A stretch of 56,360 bases of DNA from Scatosoma sp045124465 (lineage in GTDB: Bacteria > Bacillota > Clostridia > Christensenellales > Borkfalkiaceae). Shown here piece after piece: positions 31,131 to 38,545 of this stretch. Each line of letters opens with the position of its first letter. The first letter of the stretch is position 1. The stretch covers positions 1 through 56,360 of the forward strand of contig JBGVLV010000038.1 in assembly GCA_045124465.1 (NCBI GenBank), in the 5' to 3' direction. The translations under genes were made by a program, and so were the position numbers. The notes beneath the pieces were generated by a model. The model was not told the origin of the DNA, did not search any database, and worked only from the letters and a program-made list of their open reading frames with translations.

Positions 31131-33140
31131 ATGAAACTTTCCTCATTGCGTTCGATCGGCGAAAAACGCGAAAAAGATTTCAATAAGCTGGGTATTTACG
31201 AGGCGGAAGATCTCGTGAAGTTTTATCCGCGCGCCTATCTCGATATGACCAACCGCACCTCGCTCAAAAACGTGTACCATAACGACGTCGTACTCGTCGC
31301 GTGTTCGGTGACGCGGCTCGCGCCCGTCAATTTCGGCAGCCCGCGAAAGGTCGTGCGGGCGTTTTGCTCGCAGGACGGCTTTCCGTTCACCGCCGTTTGG
31401 TTCAATCAACCGTACGTCGCGCAGAAATTGAAAGCGGGCGACTACCTGTTCTACGGCAGAGTGCAGAACAAATACGGTCAGGTGTCGATGGTCAATCCGA
31501 CCTTCGAACCGCTCGACAAAAACTATCGTTTGAAAGGGATCGTACCCGTCTATTCTTTAAAGGGGAAACTCTCGCAAAAGATCGTGCGGGACGCGGTGAA
31601 AGAGGCGTTGCAGAGGGTAAATATCGACAGCGTGATCCCCTATCCAATTATAAAAAAATACGATCTTCCGTCGCTTGCCAAAGCGTATTACGACGTCCAT
31701 AACCCGCCCGACGAGGAAACGAAAGCGTTCGCCTCCGAGCGGATCGCGCTCGAAGAATATTTCGTGCTTATTTCCGCGTTCAAGATCATCAAAGGCGGCA
31801 AGGAAGAGGCTCGCCTCCGTCGGTATTCGGTCACGGCGGGCGAGGTCAAAACGTTCGCGCAACGGTTCGGGTTCGAACTGACGGACGGGCAGAAAAACGC
31901 CGTGAACGACGTGTTCGAGAACTTGCGCGCGCCCACGCGTATGAACAGACTGTTGCAGGGCGACGTGGGGAGCGGTAAGACGGCGGTGGCGCTTTGCGGC
32001 ATATTTATGGCGGTGAAGAGCGGGTACGCCGCGGCGTATCTCTCGCCGACGGAAGTGCTTGCCGCGCAGAATTACGCGGTACTGCAAAAATACTTCCCCG
32101 AATACCGCGTCGGCTATCTTGCGGGCGGTATGACGGCGAAAGAGAAACGGGAGTTAAAGACCCGTCTGAAAAACGGGGAGATCGATATTCTTTGCGGCAC
32201 GCACGCCATTTTGCAAGGCGACGTGGAGATACCCTCGCTCGCGTTCATCGTCTGCGACGAGCAACACCGTTTCGGCGTGGCGCAGCGCAACGCGCTCGCG
32301 GAGAAGGGAGAGGGCGTGGATATGCTCGTTATGAGCGCGACGCCGATCCCGAGAACGCTCTCGCTCATCTTCTACGGCGATCTGGACGTGACGACGATCG
32401 CGGACAAGCCCAAGGCAAGACAGGAGATCTCGACGGGGATCATTCCCGAAAGCAAATACGAGGATATGCTCGAATACGTGCGGAAAGAAACGGCGGCGGG
32501 CAAACAGGCGTACTTCGTCTGCGCGAAGATAGACGACGATGACGAGGAAGGCTCTATCATCAGCGTCACCGAACTGTTCGAGGAACTCAAAGGCAGACTG
32601 CCCACCGTCCGATTCGGACTTTTGCACGGCAGAATGAAAGACAAGGAAAAAGCGGAGATAATGACCGCGTTCAAAAACCGCGAATACGACTGCCTCGTAT
32701 CGACGACCGTCATCGAAGTCGGCGTGGACGTGCCGAACGCGACGATAATGATCATCTACAACGCCGAACGGTTCGGGCTGTCCCAGCTCCACCAGCTCCG
32801 CGGTCGGGTCGGACGCGGCGCGGAGAAGAGTTACTGTTTCCTGCTCGTCGGTTCGGACGGCGAAGTCGCGCGGGAACGTCTGACGACCTTGAAGAACGAG
32901 TCGGACGGATTCAAGATCGCGGAAAAGGATCTCGAAATGCGGGGGAGCGGCGACTTTTTCGGAACACGGCAGTCGGGGAAAATGCTCGGGGATATCAAAA
33001 ATTTGCGCTATCCCACGCAGGTGGTGTTCGCGGCGAAAAAACTTTCGGACGACGCGTTCGACGGCGGGTTTGCGGGCGAGGAATTGCGTGACGCGGCGTT
33101 GAGGAAGTACGACAGTTTGAAGGACGTCGTGCTTAATTAA
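31131..33140 (+). CDS. recG: ATP-dependent DNA helicase RecG
   Basis: The 669-residue branch-migration helicase regresses forks and resolves recombination intermediates. It has the N-terminal wedge/OB domain (about 45-150), then LLQGDVGSGKTAVA, DEQHRFGV, LVMSATPIPRTL, and the C-terminal lobe with QLHQLRGRVGRG. Length fits the family. Its start has a CGGAGA ribosome binding site. It follows the YloV gene, as in many Bacillota. Confidence 0.96.
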   Translation: MKLSSLRSIGEKREKDFNKLGIYEAEDLVKFYPRAYLDMTNRTSLKNVYHNDVVLVACSVTRLAPVNFGSPRKVVRAFCSQDGFPFTAVWFNQPYVAQKLKAGDYLFYGRVQNKYGQVSMVNPTFEPLDKNYRLKGIVPVYSLKGKLSQKIVRDAVKEALQRVNIDSVIPYPIIKKYDLPSLAKAYYDVHNPPDEETKAFASERIALEEYFVLISAFKIIKGGKEEARLRRYSVTAGEVKTFAQRFGFELTDGQKNAVNDVFENLRAPTRMNRLLQGDVGSGKTAVALCGIFMAVKSGYAAAYLSPTEVLAAQNYAVLQKYFPEYRVGYLAGGMTAKEKRELKTRLKNGEIDILCGTHAILQGDVEIPSLAFIVCDEQHRFGVAQRNALAEKGEGVDMLVMSATPIPRTLSLIFYGDLDVTTIADKPKARQEISTGIIPESKYEDMLEYVRKETAAGKQAYFVCAKIDDDDEEGSIISVTELFEELKGRLPTVRFGLLHGRMKDKEKAEIMTAFKNREYDCLVSTTVIEVGVDVPNATIMIIYNAERFGLSQLHQLRGRVGRGAEKSYCFLLVGSDGEVARERLTTLKNESDGFKIAEKDLEMRGSGDFFGTRQSGKMLGDIKNLRYPTQVVFAAKKLSDDAFDGGFAGEELRDAALRKYDSLKDVVLN

Positions 33141-33203
33141 GGGGTCGTAAGCGGAAAAAAAGTGAAAATTGTAAGAAATCGGAAGAAAAATTTTCTCAGA
33201 GTA

Positions 33204-33232
33204 TTGACGAAAGGAAAAATTTGTTGTATAAT
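33204..33232 (+). promoter_or_regulatory. SigA promoter of hisIE
   Basis: TTGACG (33204-33209), 17 bp, TATAAT (33227-33232). Confidence 0.85.
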
Positions 33233-33265
33233 AAAAACGGAAGATGCCAAAACGGAGGTGTGTAT

Positions 33266-33904
33266 ATGTCTATAAAAAAAGAAACTTTGGATCTCAATGC
33301 GTTTAGATTCAACGAGAACGGGTTGATCCCCGTCGTAGCACAGGATTATGAAAGCGGCGAAGTGCTGATGCTCGCGTATATGAACGCGGACGCCGTCCAA
33401 AAGACCTTTGAAACGGGCTATGCACATTATTATAGCCGCTCGAAGAAAACGGTGACGAAATACGGCGAGGCGCTCGGCAATACGCAAAAACTTATGGTCG
33501 CGTTCCTTGACCACGACAACGACACGTTGCTTATCAAGGTCAACCAAAAGGGCAAAGCCGACCCCGAAAAAGGCTCGTTCACCTGTTTCCCCGAACAGAT
33601 CAAGGGCGAATACAAGGATATCGGCGGCGAGATGTTCGGCAGACTGCAACGTATCGTGGGCGAGTATAAGAAGAACCCCGAGGACGGCGCGTATACGAGT
33701 TTCCTGTTCGCGCGCGGCGTGGACCGTATCGCGAAGAAGGTGGGCGAAGAGGCGGTCGAGTTCGTTATCGCGAGCAAGAACGCGGAAAAGGAAGGCGTCA
33801 TCGGCGAGGCGGCGGACCTGCTCTATCATACGATGGTCCTGCTTGCGGCGAAGGGCGTAAAACTTTCCGAGGTCTGCTCCGAGCTTTGCAAACGTAACCG
33901 TTGA
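33266..33904 (+). CDS. hisIE: HisI-HisE fusion protein with an altered HisI zinc site
   Basis: From ATG 33266 (GGAGGTG upstream) the 212-residue product has an N-terminal phosphoribosyl-AMP cyclohydrolase domain (residues 1-112) and a C-terminal phosphoribosyl-ATP pyrophosphatase domain (about 120-212, KKVGEEAVEFVIA and GEAADLLYH). These catalyse histidine steps 2 and 3. In the HisI part the usual DCDxD reads DHDND and the usual CHxG motif reads DPEKG, so two of three zinc Cys are missing; only the Cys of FTCF remains. The HisE part looks complete. No other his gene is nearby. HisI activity is therefore in doubt. Confidence 0.85.
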   Translation: MSIKKETLDLNAFRFNENGLIPVVAQDYESGEVLMLAYMNADAVQKTFETGYAHYYSRSKKTVTKYGEALGNTQKLMVAFLDHDNDTLLIKVNQKGKADPEKGSFTCFPEQIKGEYKDIGGEMFGRLQRIVGEYKKNPEDGAYTSFLFARGVDRIAKKVGEEAVEFVIASKNAEKEGVIGEAADLLYHTMVLLAAKGVKLSEVCSELCKRNR

Positions 33905-33935
33905 TACATATCGAAAAAGACGAATAAAGGCAAAT

Positions 33936-33974
33936 AAAAGGCGATTCGGAATTTTTCTTCGGATCGCCCTTTTG
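33936..33974 (+). terminator. Terminator of hisIE
   Basis: AAAAGGCGATTCGGA pairs with TTCGGATCGCCCTTTT with small mismatches. Confidence 0.8.
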
Positions 33975-34113
33975 TTAAAGTGCGACAGGATAAATTTTCC
34001 AAAATCTTGCGTTATCTCCGAGAATATGACAAAATATTCCGCGTGGAACGTGGTATGATTTTCTATGCTGAAAATTTACGGTGAGAAACGCAGAGAAAGG
34101 AGAAGTCGCAGCT

Positions 34114-34884
34114 ATGGCAAGAAAAATCGTCGTAACGTCGGGTAAGGGCGGCGTGGGCAAGACCACCGTCGCCGCCGGTCTGGCGGCACAGCTCGCAAGA
34201 CGGGGACAGCGGGTGATCCTTTGCGACGCCGATCTCGGTCTGAACAACGTAGACGTCGTGACGGGCGTGGAGAGCCTCGTGACGTACGATCTCGTAGACG
34301 TCATCGAGGGCAGATGCCGCGCCAAACAGGCGCTCGTAAGACACCCCGCTTTTCCGAATTTACATATTCTTACCAGCAGTCATTCCGCGCCCGAACGTTA
34401 CGTTTCGCCGCAACCGTTCAAGCTCGTGCTCGACTCTCTGTCGCCGCAATTCGATTTCGTCGTGATAGACTGTCCCGCGGGGATAGACGAGGGTTTTCAT
34501 CGCGCGGTGTCCGCCGCGGACGAGGCGATCGTCGTCACCACGCCGCATATCTCCGCGCTCCGCGACGCGGATAAGGTGATCACGCTTTTGAAAAGCTACG
34601 ATTTAAAAGAACTTTCCGTCGTGGTGAATAAGGTGCGGGGGGATCTTCTCGTGGGCGGGGAAAGCCTTTCCCCCAAAGAGATCTCCGAACTTTTAAAGAC
34701 CCCGCTCGTCGGAGTCGTGCCTGAGGAATACGCCATTTACGGCGGCGAGTTTTCCGATATCCATCCCGCGATCAAAACGCTCGCGAACAACCTGCTTTCG
34801 GGGAAACGTAAGCTGTACGACCCCGCCCGTAAATACGCAGGTTTGCTTGGCGGTATCCGACGGGTACTCAAACGGAATTTATGA
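34114..34884 (+). CDS. minD: Septum site-determining ATPase MinD
   Basis: The 256-residue P-loop ATPase starts at ATG 34114 (GAAAGGAGAAG upstream). The deviant Walker A, KGGVGKTT, and DADLGLNNVD are typical, as are VVIDCPAGID and the C-terminal amphipathic end (LLGGIRRVLKRNL) for membrane binding. MinD helps place the division septum. The minE-like gene follows 13 nt later; minC is not in the window. Confidence 0.93.
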   Translation: MARKIVVTSGKGGVGKTTVAAGLAAQLARRGQRVILCDADLGLNNVDVVTGVESLVTYDLVDVIEGRCRAKQALVRHPAFPNLHILTSSHSAPERYVSPQPFKLVLDSLSPQFDFVVIDCPAGIDEGFHRAVSAADEAIVVTTPHISALRDADKVITLLKSYDLKELSVVVNKVRGDLLVGGESLSPKEISELLKTPLVGVVPEEYAIYGGEFSDIHPAIKTLANNLLSGKRKLYDPARKYAGLLGGIRRVLKRNL

Positions 34885-34897
34885 GGGAGACGGTTCG

Positions 34898-35128
34898 ATG
34901 CGGAAATTAGCGGATTATAAGCGGGTAAACGACGTGATACAGGCGGATAAATCGGTGATGAGCGACGCGTGCAAAGCGCTCGTCTTGCAGGATTTTGCGG
35001 AGAAGTTCAACGAGTATTTCGACCTCGTAGGCTTGCCGAGAATGGAGCTGACCTGTAAAAACGGGATATACAAGATCGATATGACCTTTGAGGCGGAACG
35101 AATAAAAAAGTTTAACGTCCTCAAATAG
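34898..35128 (+). CDS. Divergent MinE-like protein
   Basis: The 76-residue product begins at ATG 34898 behind GAGGGAG. It shows only weak similarity to MinE: a helix (CKALVLQDFAEKFNEYFDL), then two strands (RMELTCKNGIYKIDMTF), which match in order the MinE topological-specificity domain. The MinD-contact helix is not clear. Position directly after minD supports the call, but an unrelated protein is possible. Confidence 0.55.
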   Translation: MRKLADYKRVNDVIQADKSVMSDACKALVLQDFAEKFNEYFDLVGLPRMELTCKNGIYKIDMTFEAERIKKFNVLK

Positions 35129-35164
35129 CGTTTATAAATAAACAGACGAAAAGGAGAAAACACT

Positions 35165-36040
35165 ATGCAAAAAAGAACGTTCGATATCGTGACCGACTCC
35201 GGTTGCGATATGCCGGAAAGCTACCTCAAAGAACACGGAATCGACTGCGTAAAGCTCGGTTTCACGATGAACAACGTCAACTACGAAGGCGAGAGCGGGG
35301 AGAGGATCACCGAAAAAGAATTTTACGATAAGCTCCGCGACGGCGCTATGCCCACGACCTATCAGGTCACGGGCGAGATGGCGAAACAACATATCCTCAA
35401 AAGCTTGGAAAAGGGCCGCGACGTACTCGTGATCGCGTTTTCCTCCGGGCTTTCGGGCACGGCGGGCAGTTTCGTCGTGGCGGCGCGCGAGCTTGCCAAA
35501 GAATATCCCGACCGCAAGATCCTCGTCGTGGACTCGCTCTGCGCGTCGATGGGCGAGGGATTGCTCCTCGATTACGTGATAAAGAAAGCGGACGAGGGCA
35601 CGGAGATCGAAGAAACGGCAAAATACGCCGAGGACCTGAAATTGCATATTTGCCATCATTTCACGGTGGATAACCTGTTCCATTTAAAGCGGGGCGGACG
35701 GGTTTCGAGCGCGACGGCGATCGTGGGTTCGATCTTGAAAATAAAGCCCGTAATGCACGTAGACGACGAGGGCAAACTCGTGGCGATCGGCAAGGCGATG
35801 GGCAGAAAGAAATCGCTGAAAACGTTGGTGGAGAATTTGATCGAGTCCGCGGATATGGACGAAAACGATCCGATTTTCATCAGCCACGGCGACTGTATGG
35901 AGGACGTGGAATACGTCAAATCGCTCATACTCGAAAAGATGCCGAACGTACGGATCATGGTCAATTACGTGGGCACGGTCATCGGCACACATTCGGGCGT
36001 AGGCACGTTGGCTTTATTCAATAAAGGCAAACACAGATAA
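35165..36040 (+). CDS. DegV family fatty-acid-binding protein
   Basis: The 291-residue product has the DegV start FDIVTDSGCDMP, the FSSGLSGTAGSF loop, and the fatty-acid headgroup site HHFTVDNLFHLKRGGR, as in FakB proteins. These hold fatty acids for phosphorylation by a FakA-type kinase, such as the DAK2-domain protein at 29380. AAAGGAGAAAA precedes the start. Confidence 0.93.
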   Translation: MQKRTFDIVTDSGCDMPESYLKEHGIDCVKLGFTMNNVNYEGESGERITEKEFYDKLRDGAMPTTYQVTGEMAKQHILKSLEKGRDVLVIAFSSGLSGTAGSFVVAARELAKEYPDRKILVVDSLCASMGEGLLLDYVIKKADEGTEIEETAKYAEDLKLHICHHFTVDNLFHLKRGGRVSSATAIVGSILKIKPVMHVDDEGKLVAIGKAMGRKKSLKTLVENLIESADMDENDPIFISHGDCMEDVEYVKSLILEKMPNVRIMVNYVGTVIGTHSGVGTLALFNKGKHR

Positions 36041-36052
36041 GACAAAGCAAAA

Positions 36053-36086
36053 TAAAAAATCGGATGTTCTCCATCCGATTTTTTTA
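36053..36086 (+). terminator. Terminator after degV
   Basis: ATCGGATG (36059-36066) pairs with CATCCGAT (36072-36079), with A-run and T-run on either side. It can serve trmO on the reverse strand too. Confidence 0.88.
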
Positions 36087-36118
36087 TTTTACGTATATTT
36101 ATACAAATTTCTTCCCGT

Positions 36119-36838
36119 TCAACACTTTGCATTGCTCGCCGTTTTTTCTATCTCTTGAAACGGATATACGTCCGAGACGGAGAGGGTATCGCCCGCGACG
36201 GTGAATTTTATCTCGTAATCGCCGAACCGCATACCGTACGTTCTCCCGTCCTCTTGATAGGACGGGCGTGGGTCGTCCGCAAGACATTCGCAAAGCCCCG
36301 CGCGTTTCTCTTCGGGTATCTTCGAGAGCAGGTCTTGGGGAAATTCCACTTGCAAGAGGTGATCGTTTTGTGCGGCGTATCCGCCCAAAGCGTCCGTGTG
36401 ACAGTCGGCGAGAGGGAGATAGGGTTTGACGTCGAAAATGGGCGTACCGTCTAAAAGATCCGCGCCCGAAACGACGAGCACAAGCCCGTCCGCGCTCGTG
36501 CGTTCTATCCGTTCGAGCCGTACGCAGGACAGACCGATATGGTTGGGTCGGAAGGGGGAACGGCTGGCGAACACGCCCACGCGCTTGTTCCCGCCCAGCC
36601 GAGGGGGTCGGACGGTGGAGGCGACGGGTCTGTTCCTTGTCAGAGAGAAGTCGAACAACAGCCAAAGATGGGAAAACCCCTCGATCCCGCGAAAGAAATC
36701 GGGGTCGCGGTAGTTTGGTTCGAACACGATCTCGGCGACGAGCGAGGGTGCTCTGCCGCTTTGACGGGGTATGCCGAATTTTTCTTTGAGATCGGAGCGG
36801 ATATGTCCGATCGGGGAAATGACGATCTGATTTTCCAT
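36119..36838 (-). CDS. trmO: tRNA (t6A37) N6-methyltransferase TrmO
   Basis: The 239-residue protein has the TsaA/YaeB fold signs: SPIGHIRSDLKEKFGIPRQ, GIEGFSHLWLLFDF, RSPFRPNHIGLS and DLLDGTPIFDVKPYLP. TrmO adds a methyl group to t6A37 of threonine tRNA with SAM. The C-terminal extension is normal. It is convergent with degV. No clear ribosome binding site precedes the ATG. Confidence 0.92.
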   Translation of the reverse strand: MENQIVISPIGHIRSDLKEKFGIPRQSGRAPSLVAEIVFEPNYRDPDFFRGIEGFSHLWLLFDFSLTRNRPVASTVRPPRLGGNKRVGVFASRSPFRPNHIGLSCVRLERIERTSADGLVLVVSGADLLDGTPIFDVKPYLPLADCHTDALGGYAAQNDHLLQVEFPQDLLSKIPEEKRAGLCECLADDPRPSYQEDGRTYGMRFGDYEIKFTVAGDTLSVSDVYPFQEIEKTASNAKC

Positions 36839-36948
36839 ATACCGTCATTATAAAGCATCTTTCGGCGTTTGTCAAGCGGTTATTTTCCGCGCGCGGGCGC
36901 GCTCGCGCGAAAAAACGGGGAAAAGAAAGAAAATCCGCTTTAAAATCC

Positions 36949-36977
36949 TTGAAAATTTTCGGCGTTTGTACTATAAT
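36949..36977 (+). promoter_or_regulatory. SigA promoter of the metF operon
   Basis: TTGAAA (36949-36954), 17 bp, TATAAT (36972-36977). No SAM riboswitch or T-box is seen in the 38-nt leader. Confidence 0.85.
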
Positions 36978-37015
36978 GTAACCGTGAAAGACTATATACC
37001 TACGGAGAAAAGACC

Positions 37016-37897
37016 TTGAAACTTACCCGATTGTTTGAAAATCATACCCGCTCTTTATCCTTCGAAGTGTTCCCGCCCAAGACGGACGACGTTTACGACG
37101 GCGTAAAGACCGCTACGGAAGAGATAGCGAAGTTACGACCCGCGTTTATGAGCGTTACCTACGGCGCGGGCGGCGGGACGAGCAAATACACGCTCGAAAT
37201 CGCGAAAAACCTCAAAGACCGTTTCGGCGTGGAGTCGTTGGCGCATCTCACCTGCGTATCCTCGACGAGGGAAACCGTCCGCGCGCGTATCGAGGATTTC
37301 AAAGCCGCGGGGATCGAGAACGTAATGGCGCTCCGCGGGGATATTCCGCAGGCTATGCTGAGCGAGGACAGGTCGAACTGGGCGTACCGTCACGCCGTCG
37401 ATCTCGTGCGCGAGCTGAAAGAGCGCGGGGATTTCTGCATAGGCGGCGCGTGCTATCCCGAAGTGCACCCCGAGAGCGCGAACCAAAAAGAGGATATAAA
37501 ATACCTCAAAGAAAAGGTAGAGGCGGGCTGCGAATTTCTGACCACGCAAATGTTCTTCGACAATAACCTTTTATACAACTTCCTGTACAAGATACGGGAG
37601 GCGGGTATTACCGTACCCATCGTAGCGGGGATAATGCCCATCACCAACGCGAAACAGGTAGAACGCGCGCTCACGCTGTCCGGTTCGTTCATGCCCCAAC
37701 GCTTTAAGAGCCTTGTGGATAAATTCGGCGACGATCCCGCGGCGATGAAACAGGCGGGTATCGCGTACGCCACCGATCAGATCATCGACCTGTACGCGAA
37801 CGGGATCGAACACGTACACGTATATTCGATGAACAAACCCGACGTCGCGGAGAAGATACAGGCGAATCTGTCGGCGATCCTGGGCAAAAATGCTTAA
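37016..37897 (+). CDS. metF: 5,10-methylenetetrahydrofolate reductase
   Basis: The 293-residue flavoenzyme makes 5-methyl-THF for methionine synthesis. It starts with TTG at 37016, placed 8 nt after GGAG. Family motifs are SFEVFPPKTDD, FMSVTYGAGGG, ALRGDIP and LTTQMFFDN. It overlaps the next gene by 8 nt, giving a three-gene methionine operon. Confidence 0.95.
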   Translation: MKLTRLFENHTRSLSFEVFPPKTDDVYDGVKTATEEIAKLRPAFMSVTYGAGGGTSKYTLEIAKNLKDRFGVESLAHLTCVSSTRETVRARIEDFKAAGIENVMALRGDIPQAMLSEDRSNWAYRHAVDLVRELKERGDFCIGGACYPEVHPESANQKEDIKYLKEKVEAGCEFLTTQMFFDNNLLYNFLYKIREAGITVPIVAGIMPITNAKQVERALTLSGSFMPQRFKSLVDKFGDDPAAMKQAGIAYATDQIIDLYANGIEHVHVYSMNKPDVAEKIQANLSAILGKNA

Positions 37898-38543
37898 CCG
37901 TATCTTTGTAAAAACATACCCCGCGCCGCCCGTGGACAGGCGGGAGGCGCTCCGATACGCGGGGTATAAAGGCGAGCCGAACGAAAACGCGCTCGCGCTG
38001 TTTGACGAGTGCCTGCGGGAAACGGAAAACGCCGTTTCCTGCCGCGTTTGCTATATGGCGACCCCCGTTTCCGCCCTGCCCGAGCGGTTTTTCCAAAGCG
38101 CGCTTGTCCGCCGCAGACTTTGCGGCGCGGAATACGCGCTCGTATTCGCCGCGACGGTGGGCTTGGAGATGGACAGACTCGTTTTGCGCTATCAGGAACT
38201 TTCGCCCGCGAAAGCGCTTTTGTTACAGGCGCTCGGCGCGGAACGGATAGAGAGTCTTTGCGATATGTTTTGCGCGGAGATGAGCGCGGAATGTGCAAAG
38301 CGCGGGTACGCCGCGGGATCGAGATTCAGCGCGGGGTACGGGGATCTGCCCCTTGCCGAGCAAAGCTGGTTTTTCGCCGCGCTCGACTGTCCGAGAAAGA
38401 TAGGACTAACGCTCAACGAAAGTCTTTTGATGACCCCGACGAAGTCGGTGACGGCGCTCGTGCCGATAGGCGGAACGGGGGAAAAGACGGGAGAAAATTG
38501 CGCGGACTGTCAAAAGACGGACTGCGCGTTCAGAAAAGGATAA
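37890..38543 (+). CDS. Stand-alone methionine synthase reactivation domain
   Basis: The 217-residue product matches the C-terminal activation domain of cobalamin methionine synthase: ARGYAAG-like SAM contact (CAKRGYAAGSRFSAGYGD) and PRKIGLTLNESLLMTPTKS. This domain binds SAM and remethylates oxidised cobalamin. It ends in a Cys cluster (NCADCQKTDCAF) that may bind metal. It is encoded separately from the rest of MetH, just downstream. Confidence 0.85.
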   Translation: MLNRIFVKTYPAPPVDRREALRYAGYKGEPNENALALFDECLRETENAVSCRVCYMATPVSALPERFFQSALVRRRLCGAEYALVFAATVGLEMDRLVLRYQELSPAKALLLQALGAERIESLCDMFCAEMSAECAKRGYAAGSRFSAGYGDLPLAEQSWFFAALDCPRKIGLTLNESLLMTPTKSVTALVPIGGTGEKTGENCADCQKTDCAFRKG

Positions 38544-38545
38544 TT

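Noticed and set aside
36978..37015. SAM riboswitch or T-box before the methionine operon
   Set aside because: The leader is only about 30-38 nt and has no matching stems.
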